Shown here: positions 1 through 12,628 of the stretch, piece after piece
Numbering within the stretch: position 1 is the first letter of the stretch
How the letters are laid out: each line of letters starts with the position of its first letter
Assembly: GCA_029207755.1 (NCBI GenBank)
Contig: JARCOQ010000085.1
Location: forward strand, 186,001 to 250,000
Direction of reading: 5' to 3'
Length of the DNA stretch: 64,000 nucleotides
Source: Chamaea fasciata
Lineage: Eukaryota; Chordata; Aves; Passeriformes; Sylviidae
Position numbers and translations under genes: made by a program
Notes under the pieces: generated by a model
Told to the model about the DNA's origin: nothing
The model's input: only the letters and a program-made list of their open reading frames with translations
Database searches by the model: none

Positions 1-3000
1 GGCACCTCAGGGACACCGAGGGCACAGCCAGTGCACCCCCAGGGACACCAATGGGACAGCCAGGGCAACCCAAGGGACAAAAAAGGCACTCCCAGGGACA
101 CCAAGGGACCTCCAGGGAAACCCAGGGACACCAAGGGCACCCCCAGGGACACCTAGGGGACCTCCAGGGCACCCCCAGGGACAGCTAGGGGACCCAGGGA
201 ACCCCCTGGGACACCTAGGGGACAGCCAGGGCGCCCCCAGGGACAGCCAGGGCACCCCCAGGGACACCTAGGGACAGGCAGGGCACGACCAGGGACACCT
301 AGGGAATAGCCAGGGCACCCCCAGGGACAGCCAGGGCACCCACAGGGACACCTAGGGCACAGCCAGGGCACCCTAGGGACAGCCAGGCACAACCAGGGAC
401 ACCTAGGGGACAGGCAGGGCACCCCCAGGGACAGCTAGGGTGACCGCCGGGGCACCCCCAGGGACACCTAAGGGACAGCCAAGGAACCCCCAGGGACAGC
501 CAGGGAACCCCCAGGGCACCCAGGGACACCCAGGGCACCCACAGGGACACCAAGGGGACAGCCAGGGCACCCCCAGGGACACCTAGGGGACACCCAGGGC
601 ACCCAAAGGAGAGCCAGGGCACCCCCAGGGACACCCTAAGAGACAGCCAGGGTACCCCAGGGACACCAAGGGGACAGCCAGGGCACTCCCAGGGACACCT
701 AGGGGAGAGCTAGGGCACCCCAGGGACAGTCAGGGCACCCCCAGGGACACCAAGGAGACAGCCAGGGCACCCCCAGGGACGCCTAGGGAACAGCCAGGGC
801 AACCTAGGGACAGCCAGGGCTTTCCCAGGGTCACCTAGGGGACAGGCAGGGCACCCCCAGGGACACCTAGGGGACAGCACAGGCACCCCCAGGAACACCT
901 AGGAGACAGAAAGGGCACCCCAAGGAAACCTAGGGGACAGCAAAGGCCCCCCCCGGGACACCTAGGGGACAGCCATGGCACCCCAGGGACACCCAGGGCA
1001 CCCCCCGGGACACCTAGGGGACAGCCAGGGAACCCCAGGGACAGCCAGGGCACCCCCAGGGCATCACACGGACAGCCAGGGCACCCACAGGGACACTGAC
1101 GGGACAGCCAGGGCACCCCAGGGACACCTTGGGGACAGCCAGGGCACCCCCAGGGAGACCAAGGGGACAGCCAAGGCACCCCCAGGGACAGCCAGGGCAC
1201 CCCCAGGGCACCCCAGGGACCCCCAGGGGACACCAAGGGGACAGCCAAGGCACCCCCAGGGACAGCCAGGGCACCCCCAGGGCACCCCAGGGACACCCTG
1301 GGCACCCCCAGGGACACCTAGGGGACAGCCAGGGCACGCCCAGGGACACCCTGGGCACCTCCTGGGACACCCAGGGCACTCCCAGGTGACACCTAGGGGG
1401 ACCGCCAGGGCACCCTAGGGACAGACAGGGCACCCCCAGAGACACCGAGGGAACAGCCAGGGCACCCCCAGGGACACCGCGCGGACACCCAGGAAACCCC
1501 CAGGGAAACCTAGGGGACAGCCAGGGCACCCCAGAGACACCCAGGGGACAGCCAGGGTACCCCTGAGACACCTACGGGACAGACAGAGCACCCCAAGGAT
1601 AGCCAGGGCACCCCCAGGATCACCTCGGGGACAGCCAGGGTATCCCAGAGACACCTAGGGGACAGCCAGAGCACCCCAAGGACAGCCAGGGCACTCCAGG
1701 GACAGCCAGGGCACCCCAGGGACACCTAGGGGAAAGCCAGAGCACTCCAGGGACAGCCAGGGCCCCCCCCAGGGGACACCTAGGGGACAGCCAGGGTACC
1801 CCAGAGACACCTAGGGGCCAGCCGGAGCACCCCAAGGACAGCCAGAGCACTCCAGGGACGGCCAGGGCACCCCCAGGTGACACCCAGGCACCCCCAGGGC
1901 ACCCCAGGGACACCCAGGGAACCCCCAGGCCCACGTAGGGGACACCCAGGGCGCCCCCAGGGACACCTAGGGGACAGCCAGGGCACCCTAGGGACAGCCA
2001 GGGCACATCCAGAGGCACCGAGGGCATAGCCAGGGCACCCTCAGGGACACCTAGGGGACAGGCAGGGCGCCCCCAGGGACACCGCGGGGACACCCAGGAC
2101 ACCCCCAGGGACACCTAGGGGACAGCCAGGGCACCGCAGGGACAGCCAGGGCCCCCCCCAGTGCACTTCAGGGACACCTAGGGGACAGCCAGGGCACCGC
2201 AGGGACAGCCAGGGCCCCCTCAGGGACACCTAGGGGACCTCCAGGGCACCCCCAGGGACACCTAGGGGACAGCTAGGGCACCACCCAGGGACACCTAGGG
2301 GACCTGCAGGGCACCCCTAGGGACACGTACGAGACAGCCAGGGAAACCCCAGTGACACCCTGGGCACCCCCAGGGACACCTAGGGGACAGCCAGGGCACG
2401 CCCAGGGACACCTAGGGGGACAGCCAGGGCACCCTAGGGACAGCCAGGGCACCCCCAGAGACACCGAGGGTACAGCAAGGGCACACTCAGGGGCACCTAG
2501 GGGACAGGTAGGGCACCCCCCAGGGACACCGCGGGGGACACCCAGGAAACCCCCAGGGAAACCTACGGGACAGCCAGGGGCGCCCCCAGGGACAGTCAGG
2601 GCAACCCCAGGGACACCTAGGGGACAGGCAGGGCACCCCCAGGGACACCAAGGGGACAGCCAGAGCACCCCAAGGACAGCCAGGGCACCCGCACGGACAC
2701 CTAGAGGGCAGCCAAGGCAACCCCAGGGAAACCTAGCGGACAGACAGGGCACCCCAGGGACACCCAGGGGACAGACAGAGCACCCCAAGGATAGCCAGGG
2801 CACCCCCAGGGAAACCTAGGGGACAGCCAGGGTATCCCAGAGACACCTAGGGGACAGCCAGAGCACCCCAAGGACAGCCAGGTCACTCCAGGGACAGCCA
2901 GGGCACCCCAGGGACACCTAAGGGAAAGCCAGGGCACTCCAGGGAGAGCCAGGGCACCCCCAGGGACACCTAGGGGACAGCCAGGGCACCCCCAGGGACA

Positions 3001-6000
3001 CCTAGGGGACAGCCAGGGCACTCCAGGGACACGCGGGGCACCCCGAGGGACATCTAGAGGACCTCCAGGGCACCCCCAGGGAAACCTAGGGGACAGACAG
3101 GGAACCCCAGTGACACCCTGGGGACCCCCAGTGACACCTAGGGGACAGCCAGGGCACTCCCAGGGACACCCGGGGCACCCTCAGGGACACCTAGGGGACA
3201 GCCAGTGCACCCCAGGGACAGCCAGGGCACCGCCAGGGACACCTAGGGGTCATGCCAGGGCACCCCCAGGGACACGTAGGGGACAGGCAGGGCACCCCAG
3301 GAAACACCCAGGGGAACCCCCAGGGACACCAAGGGGACAGCCAGGGCTCCCCCAGGGACATCGAGGGGACAGTCAGGGCACCCCAGGGACACCAAGGGGA
3401 CAGCAAGAGCACACCAAGGACAGCCAGGGCACCCCCCAGGGACACCTAGGGGACAGCCAGGGCACCCTCAGGGACACCTAGGGGACTGCCATGGCTCTCC
3501 CAGTGGACACCTAGGGGACAGCAAGGGCACCCCAGGGACAACCGAGGGCACAGCCAGTGCACCCCCAGGGACACCAATGGGACAGCCAGGGCAACCCAAG
3601 GGACAAAAAAAGGCACTCCCAGGGACACCAAGGGGACCTCCAGGGAAACCCAGGGACACCAAGGGCACCCCCAGGGACACCTAGGGGACCTCCAGGGCAC
3701 CCCCAGGGAAAGCTAGGGGACAGCCAGGGAACCCCCAGGGACACCTAGGGGACAGCCAGGGCGCCCCCAGGGACAGCCAGGGCACCCCCAGGGACACCTA
3801 GGGGACAGGCAGGGCACGACCAGGGACACCTAGGGAATAGCCAGGGCACCCCCAGGGACAGCCAGGGGCACCCACAGGGACACCTAGGGCACAGCCAGGG
3901 GCACCCTAGGGACAGCCAGGCACAACCAGGGACACCTAGGGGACAGCCAGGGCAACCCCAGGGCACCCCAGGGACGGCCAGGGCACCCTCAGGGACACCT
4001 AGGGGACAGCCAGGGAACCCCAGGGACAGCCAGGGCACCCCCAGGGCATCACACGGACAGCCAGGGCACCCACAGGGACACTGACGGGACAGCCAGGGCA
4101 CCCCCAGGGACACCTTGGGGACAGCCAGGGCACCCCCCAGGGAGACCAAGGGGACAGCCAAGGCACCCCCAGGGACAGCCAGGGCACCCCCAGGGCACCC
4201 CAGGGACATCCAGGGCACCCCCAGGGACACCAAGGGGACAGCCAAGGCACCCCCAGGGACAGCCAGGGCACCCCCAGGGCACCCCAGGGACACCCTGGGC
4301 ACCCCCAGGGACACCTAGGGGACAGCCAGGGCACGCCCAGGGACACCCTGGGCACCTCCTGGGACACCCAGGGCACTCCCAGGGACACCTAGGGGACCGC
4401 CTAGGGCACCCTAGGGACAGACAGGGCACCCCCAGAGACACCGAGGGGAACAGCCAGGGCACCCCCAGGGACACCTGCGCGGACACCCAGGAAACCCCCA
4501 GGGAAACCTAGGGGACAGCCAGGGCACCCCAGAGACACCCAGGGGACAGCCAGGGTACCCCTGAGACACCTACGGGACAGACAGAGCACCCCAAGGATAG
4601 CCAGGGCGCCAGGGCACCCCCAGGATCACCTCGGGGACAGCCAGGGTATCCCAGAGACACCTAGGGGACAGCCAGAGCACCCCAAGGACAGCCAGGGCAC
4701 TCCAGGGACAGCCAGGGCACCCCAGGGACACCTAGGGGAAAGCCAGAGCACTCCAGGGACAGCCAGGGCCCCCCCAGGGACACCTAGGGGACAGCCAGGG
4801 TACCCCAGAGACACCTAGGGGCCAGCCGGAGCACCCCAAGGACAGCCAGAGCACTCCAGGGACGGCCAGGGCACCCCCAGGGACACCCAGGCACCCCCAG
4901 GGCACCCCAGGGACACCCAGGGAACCCCCAGGCCCACGTAGGGGACACCCAGGGCGCCCCCAGGGACACCTAGGGGACAGCCAGGGCACCCTAGGGACAG
5001 CCAGGGCACATCCAGAGGCACCGAGGGCATAGCCAGGGCACCCTCAGGGACACCTAGGGGACAGGCAGGGCGCCCCCAGGGACACCGCGGGGACACCCAG
5101 GACACCCCCAGGGACACCTAGGGGACAGCCAGGGCACCGCAGGGACAGCCAGGGCCCCCCCAGTGCACTTCAGGGACACCTAGGGGACAGCCAGGGCACC
5201 GCAGGACAGCCAGGGCCCCCCTCAGGGACACCTAGGGGACCTCCAGGGCACCCCCAGGGACACCTAGGGGACAGCTAGGGCACCCCCAGGGACACCTAGG
5301 GGACCTGCAGGGCACCCCTAGGGACACGTACGAGACAGCCAGGGAACCCCAGTGACACCCTGGGCACCCCCAGGGACACCTAGGGGGACAGCCAGGGCAC
5401 GCCCAGGGACACCTAGGGGACAGCCAGGGCACCCTAGGGACAGCCAGGGCACCCCCAGAGACACCGAGGGTACAGCAAGGGCACACTCAGGGGCACCTAG
5501 GGGACAGGTAGGGCACCCCCCAGGGACACCGCGGGGACACCCAGGAAACCCCCAGGGAAACCTACGGGACAGCCAGGGCGCCCCCAGGGACAGTCAGGGC
5601 AACCCCAGGGACACCTAGGGGACAGGCAGGGCACCCCCAGGGACACCAAGGGGACAGCCAGAGCACCCAAGGACAGCCAGGGCACCCGCACGGACACCTA
5701 GAGGGCAGCCAAGGCAACCCCAGGGGAAACCTAGCGGACAGCCAGGGCACCCCAGGGACACCCAGGGGACAGCCAGGGTACCCCAGAGACACCTAGGGGA
5801 CAGACAGAGCACCCCAAGGATAGCCAGGGCACCCCCAGGGAAACCTAGGGGACAGCCAGGGTATCCCAGAGACACCTAGGGGACAGACAGAGCACCCCAA
5901 GGACAGCCAGGTCACTCCAGGGACAGCCAGGGCACCCCAGGGACACCTAAGGGAAAGCCAGGGCACTCCAGGGAGAGCCAGGGCACCCCCAGGGACACCT

Positions 6001-9000
6001 AGGGGACAGCCAGGGCACCCCCAGGGACACCTAGGGGACAGCCAGGGCACTCCAGGGGACACGCGGGGCACCCCGAGGGACATCTAGATGACCTCCAGGG
6101 CACCCCCAGGGACACCTAGGGGGACAGACAGGGAACCCCAGTGACACCCTGGGGACCCCCAGTGACACCTAGGGGACAGCCAGGGCACTCCCAGGGACAC
6201 CCGGGGCACCCTCAGGGACACCTAGGGGACAGCCAGGGCACCCCAGGGACAGCCAGGGCACCGCCAGGGACACCTAGGGGTCAGCCAGGGCACCCCCAGG
6301 GACACGTAGGGGACAGGCGGGGCACCCCAGGAACACCCAGGGAACCCCCAGGGACACCAAGGGGGACAGCCAGGGCTCCCCCAGGGACATCGAGGGACAG
6401 TCAGGGCACCCCAGGGACACCAAGGGGACAGCAAGAGCACACCAAGGACAGCCAGGCACCCCCAGGGACACCTAGGGGACAGCCAGGCACCCTCAGGGAC
6501 ACCTAGGGGACTGCCATGGCTCTCCAGGGACACCTAGGGGACAGCAAGGGCACCCCAGGGACACCGAGGGCACAGCCAGTGCACCCCCAGGGACACCAAT
6601 GGGACAGCCAGGGCAACCCAAGGGACAAAAAAGGCACTCCCAGGGACACCAAGGGGACCTCCAGGGGAAACCCAGGGACACCAAGGGCACCCCCAGGGAC
6701 ACCTAAGGGACCTACAGGGCACCCCCCAGGGAAAGCTAGGGGACAGCCAGGGAACCCCCAGGGACACCTAGGGGACAGCCAGGGCGCCCCCAGGGACAGC
6801 AGGGCACCCCCAGGGACACCTAAAGGACAGGCAGGGCACGACCAGGGACACCTAGGGAATAGCCAGGGCACCCCCAGGGACAGCCAGGGCACCCACAGGG
6901 ACACCTAGGGCACAGCCAGGGCACCCTAGGGACAGCCAGGCACAACCAGGGACACCTAGGGGACAGGCAGGGCACCCCCAGGGGACAGCTAGGGGACCGC
7001 CGGGGCCCCCAGGGAACCCCCAGGGACACCTAAGGGACAGCCAAGGCACCCCCACGGACAGCCAGGGAACCCCCAGGGCACCCAAAAGACACCCAGGGCA
7101 CCCACAGGGACACCAAGGGGACAGCCAGGGCACCCCCAGGGACACCTAGGGGACACCCAGGGCACCCAAAGGAGAGCCAGGGCACCCCCAGGGACACCTA
7201 AGAGACAGCCAGGGTACCCCAGGGACACCAAGGGGACAGCCAGGGCACTCCCAGGGACACCTAGGGGAGAGCTAGGGCACCCAGGGACAGTCAGGGCACC
7301 CCCAGGGACACCAAGGAGACAGGCCAGGGCACCCCCAGGGACGCCTAGGGAACAGCCAGGGCAACCTAGGGACAGCCAGGGCTTTCCCAGGGTCACCTAG
7401 GGGGACAGGCAGGGCACCCCCAGGGACACCAAGGGGACAGCCAGAGCACCCCAGGGCCAGCCAGGGCATCCTCAAGGACACCTAGGGGACAGCCAGGGTA
7501 CCCCCAGGGACACCTAGGGGACAGCACAGGCACCCCCAGGAACACCTAGGAGACAGAAAGGGCACCCCAAGGAAACCTAGGGGACAGCAAAGGCCCCCCC
7601 CGGGACACCTAGGGGACAGCTATGGCACCCCAGGGACACCCAGGGCACCCCCCGGGACACCTAGGGGACAGCCAGGGCACCCCAGGGAAAGACAGGGCAC
7701 ACCCACGGACACCTACGGGACAGCCAAGGCACCCTAGGGACAGCCAGGGCACCCCCAGAGACACCGAGGGCACATCTAGGGCACCCTAGGGACAGGCAGG
7801 GCACCCCCAGGGACAACAAGGGGGACAGCCAGAGCACCCCAAGGACAGCCAAGGCAACCCAGGGACACCTAGGGGGCAGCCAAGGCAACCCCAGGGAAAC
7901 CTAGGGGACAGCTAGGCACCCAAGGGACATTCAGGGGACAGCCAGGGTACCCCAGAGACACCTAGGGACAGCCAGAGCACCCCAAGGACAGCCAGGGCAC
8001 CCCAGGGACAGCCAGGACACCCCCAGGGACACCCTAGACACCCCCAGGGCGCCCAAGGGACACCCAGGGGACCCCCAGGGCCATGTAGGGGACAGCCAGG
8101 GCACCCCCAGGGACACCTAGGGGACAGCTAGGGCACCCCCAGGGACACCTAGGGGACAGCCAGCGCACCCCAGGAATACCCAGGGAACCCCCAGGCCCAC
8201 GTAGGGGACAGCCAGGGCACCCCCAAAGACAGCCAGGGCACCCCCAGGGACACGTAGGGGACAGCCAGGGCCGCCCCAGGGACACCTAGGGGACCTCCAG
8301 GGCACCCCTAGGGACACGTACGGGACAGCCAGTGAACCCCAGAGACACCCAGGGCACGCCCAGGGACACCTAGGGGGACCTCCAGGGCACCCCCAGCGAC
8401 ACCTTGGGGACAGGCAGGGCACCCCAGGGACACCTAGGTTACAGGCAGGGCACCCCAGGGACACCAAGGGGACAGCCAGGGTACCCCCAGGGACACCTAG
8501 GGGACAGCCAGGGCACCCCCAGTAAAAGCCAGGGCACCCCCAGGGACACCAAGGGGACAGCCAGTGCACCCCAGGGACACCTAAGTGAAAGCCAAGGCAC
8601 CCCCAGGAAAACCTTGGGGACAGGCAGGACACCCCCAGGGACACCAAAGGGGCAGCCAGGGTACTCCAGGGACACCTAGGGGACAGTCAGGGCACCCCCA
8701 GGGACACCTAGGGGACACCCAGGGCATCCCCAGGGACACCTAGAGGACAGCCAGGGCTTCCCCAGGGGCGCCTAGGGGACAGCACGGGCAACCCCAGGGA
8801 CACCTAGGGGACAGCACGGGCACCCCCAGGGACACCTAGGGGACAGCCAGAGCACCACAGGTACACCCAGGGGACTCCCAGGGACACCTAGGGGACAGCC
8901 AGGGCAACGCAGGGATACGCAGGACACCACCAGGGACAGCTGGGGGACAGCATGGGCCCCCCCAGGGACACCTATGGGACAGCCAGGGCACCCCAGGGAC

Positions 9001-12000
9001 AGCCAGGGCACCGCCAGGGACACCTAGGGGACAGCCAGGGCACCCCCAGGGACACGTAGGGGACAGGCAGGGCACCCCAGGGACACCCAGGGAACCCCCC
9101 AGGGACACCTCGGGCCTCAGCCAGGGCACCCTCAGGGTCACCTAGGGGACAGGCAGTGCACCCCCAGAGACAGCCAGGGCACCCCCAGGTCGCCGCAGGG
9201 ACACCTAGGGCACCCACAGGGACACCAAGGGGAAAGCCAGGGCACTCCAGGGACACCTAGGGCACAGCCAGGGCACCCTAGGGACAGCCAGGGTACTTCC
9301 GGGGACACCAGGGCACCACCAGGGACACCTAGGGGACAGCCAGGGAACCCCAGTGACACTCTGGGGACCCCCAGCGACACCTACGGGACAGTCAGGGCAC
9401 TCCCAGGGACACCCTGGGCAGCCCCAGGGACATCTAGAGGACGTCCAGGGCACCCCCAGGGACAGCCAGGGCACCCCCAGGGACACCAAGGGGACAGCCA
9501 GGGCTCCCCCAGGGACATCTAGGGGACAGTCAGGGCACCCTCAGGGATACCTAGTGGACAGCCATGGCTCTCCCAGGGACACCTAGGGGACAGCAAGGGC
9601 ACCCCAGGGACACCGAGGGCACAGCCAGTGCACCCCCAGGGACACCAATGGGACAGCCAGGGCAACCCAAGGGACAAAAAAGGCACTCCCAGGGACACCA
9701 AAGGGACCTCCAGTGCTACCCCAGGGACACCAAGGGCACCCCCAGGGACACCTAGGTGACCTCCAGGGCACCCCCAGGGACAGCTAGGGGACAGCCAGGG
9801 AACCCCCAGGGACACCTAGGGGACAGCCAGGGTGCCCCCAGGGACAGCCAGGGCACCCCCAGGGACACCTAGGGCACAGCCAGGGTACCCTAGGGACAGC
9901 CAGGCACAACCAGGGACACCTAGGGGACAGGCAGGGCACCCCCAGGGACAGCTAGGGGACCGCCGGGGCACCCCCAGGGACACCTAAGGGACAGCCAAGG
10001 CACCCCCAGGGACAGCCAGGGAACCCCCAGGGCACCCCAGGGACACCCAGGGCACCCACAGGGACACCAAGGGGACAGCCAGGGCACCCCCAGGGACACC
10101 TAGGGGACAGCCAAGGCACTCGAGGGACACGCGGGGCACCCCGAGGGACATTTAGAGGACCTCCAGGGCACCCCCAGGGACACCTAGGGGACAGCCAGGA
10201 AACCCCAGTGACACCCTGGGGACCCACAGAGACACCTAGGGGACAGTCAGGGCACTCTAAGGGACACCCTGGGCACCCCCAGGGAGATCTAGAGGACCTC
10301 CAGAGCACCCCCAGGGACAGCCAGGGCACCCCCAGGGACACCTAGGGGACAGCCAGGGCACCCTAGGGACAGCCAGGGCACCCCCAGAGACACCGAGGGC
10401 ACATCCAGGGCAACCTAGGGACAGCCAGGGCACCCCCAGGGACACCAAGGGGACAGCCAAGGCACCCTAGGGACAGCCAGGGCACCCCCAGAGACACCGA
10501 GGGCACATCTAAGGCACCCTAGGGACAGGCAGGGCACCCCCAGGGACAACAAGGGGACAGCCAGAGCACCCCAAGGACAGCCAGGGCACCCCAGGGACAG
10601 CCAGGGCACCCCCAGGGACACCTAGGGGACAGCCAGGGCACCCGCAGGTACACCCAGGGCACCCCCAGGAACACCCAGGGGACAGGCAGGGCACCCCCAG
10701 GGACAGCTAGGGGACCGCCGGGGCACCCCCAGGGACAACTAAGGGACAGCCAAGGCACCCCCAGGGACAGCCAGGGAACCCCCAGGGCACCCCAGGGACA
10801 CCCAGGGCACCCACAAGGACACCAAGGGGACAGCCAGGGCACCCCCAATAACACCTAGGGGACAGCCAGGGCACCCAAAGGAGAGCCAGGGCACCCCCAG
10901 GGACACCTAAGAGGCAGCCAGGGTACCCCAGGGACACCTAGGGGACAGACAGGGAACCCCAGTGACACCCTGGGGACCCCCAGTGACACCTAGGGGACAG
11001 CCAGGGCACTCCCAGGGACACCCGGGGCACCCTCAGGGACACCTAGGGGACAGCCAGGGCACCCCAGGGACAGCCAGGGCACCGCCAGGGACACCTAGGG
11101 GTCAGCCAAGGCACCCCCAGGGACACGTAGGGGACAGGCAGGGCACCCCAGGGACACCCAGGGAACCCCCAGGGACACCAAGGGGACAGCCAGGGCTCCC
11201 CCAGGGACATCGAGGGGACAGTCAGGGCACCCCAGGGACACCAAGGGGACAGCAAGAGCACACCAAGGACAGCCAGGGCACCCCCAGGGACACCAAGGGG
11301 ACAGCCAGGGCACCCTCAGGGACACCTAGGGGACAGCCATGGCTCTCCCAGGGACACCTAGGGGACAGCAAGGGCACCCCAGGGACACCGAGGGCACAGC
11401 CAGTGCACCCCCAGGGACACCAATGGGACAGCCAGGGCAACCCAAGGGACAAAAAAGGCACTCCCAGGGACACCAAGGGGACCTCCAGGGAAACCCAGGG
11501 ACACCAAGGGCACCCCCAGGGACACCTAGGGGACCTCCAGGGCACCCCCAGGGACAGCTAGGGGACAGCCAGGGAACCCCCAGGGACACCTAGGGGACAG
11601 CCAGGGCGCCCCCAGGGACAGCCAGGGCACCCCCAGGGACACCTAGGGGACAGGCAGGGCACGACCAGGGACACCTAGGGAATAGCCAGGGCACCCCCAG
11701 GGACAGCCAGGGCACCCACAGGGACACCTAGGGCACAGCCAGGGCACCCTAGGGACAGCCAGGCACAACCAGGGACACCTAGGGGACAGGCAGGGCACCC
11801 CCAGGGACAGCTAGGGGACCGCCGGGGCACCCCCAGGGACACCTAAGGGACAGCCAAGGCACCCCCAGGGACAGCCAGGGAACCCCCAGGGCACCCCAGG
11901 GACACCCAGGGCACCCACAGGGACACCAAGGGGACAGCCAGGGCACCCCCAGGGACACCTAGGGGACAGCCAGGGCACCCAAAGGAGAGCCAGGGCACCC

Positions 12001-12628
12001 CCAGGGACACCTAAGAGACAGCCAGGGTACCCCAGGGACACCAAGGGGACAGCCAGGGCACTCCCAGGGACACCTAGGGGAGAGCTAGGGCACCCCAGGG
12101 ACAGCCAGGGCACCCCCAGGGACGCCTAGGGAACAGCCAGGGCAACCTAGGGACAACCAGGGCTTTCCCAGGGTCACCTAGGGGACAGGCAGGGCACCCC
12201 CAGGGACACCAAGGGGACAGCCAGAGCACCCCAGGGCCAGCCAGGGCATCCTCAAGGACACCTAGGGGACAGCCAGGGTACCCCCAGGGACACCTAGGGG
12301 ACAGCACAGGCACCCCCAGGAACACCTAGGAGACAGAAAGGGCACCCCAAGGAAACCTAGGGGACAGCAAAGGCCCCCCCCGGGACACCTAGGGGACAGC
12401 CATGGCACCCCAGGGACACCCAGGGCACCCCCCGGGACACCTAGGGGACAGCCAGGGCACCCCAGGGAAAGACAGGGCACACCCACGGACACCTACGGGA
12501 CAGCCAAGGCACCCTAGGGACAGCCAGGGCACCCCCAGAGACACCGAGGGCACATCTAGGGCACCCTAGGGACAGGCAGGGCACCCCCAGGGACAACAAG
12601 GGGACAGCCAGAGCACCCCAAGGACAGC
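1..12628. repeat. 31–32 bp satellite array, left block with ~3.0-kb-spaced higher-order variants
   Basis: Uninterrupted tandem array of the 31–32 bp monomer (subunits CAGGGCACCCC, CAGGGACACCT, AGGGGACAGC). Monomers differ mainly at the centre of the CCTAGG palindrome (CCTAGG, CCAAGG, CCCAGG, CGTAGG, CCGAGG, CCTTGG) and in C-run length (C4 or C5). Many two-subunit monomers of about 20 bp occur, of the form CAGGGCACCCTAGGGACAGC. Longer-range order is visible. A rare variant with an A6–A7 run recurs at about 79, 3605, 6627, 9676 and 11451, and the neighbourhoods at about 3.1 and 6.1 kb match with a 3.03-kb offset. No unique sequence, transposon or gene is seen. Open frames on either strand are read-through of the repeat, with glycine/proline-rich products that change frame at indels. 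Confidence 0.95.

Noticed and set aside
79..84. A6–A7 runs as retrotransposon poly(A) tails
   Set aside because: The runs sit inside an otherwise normal monomer and recur in identical context at seven places; no element body or target duplication is present.
953..960. C7–C9 runs (near 950, 7,596, 12,377, 16,518, 23,791, 32,260 and 33,663) as regulatory sites
   Set aside because: They are length variants of the normal C-run in one recurring monomer class, with no adjacent promoter-like sequence.
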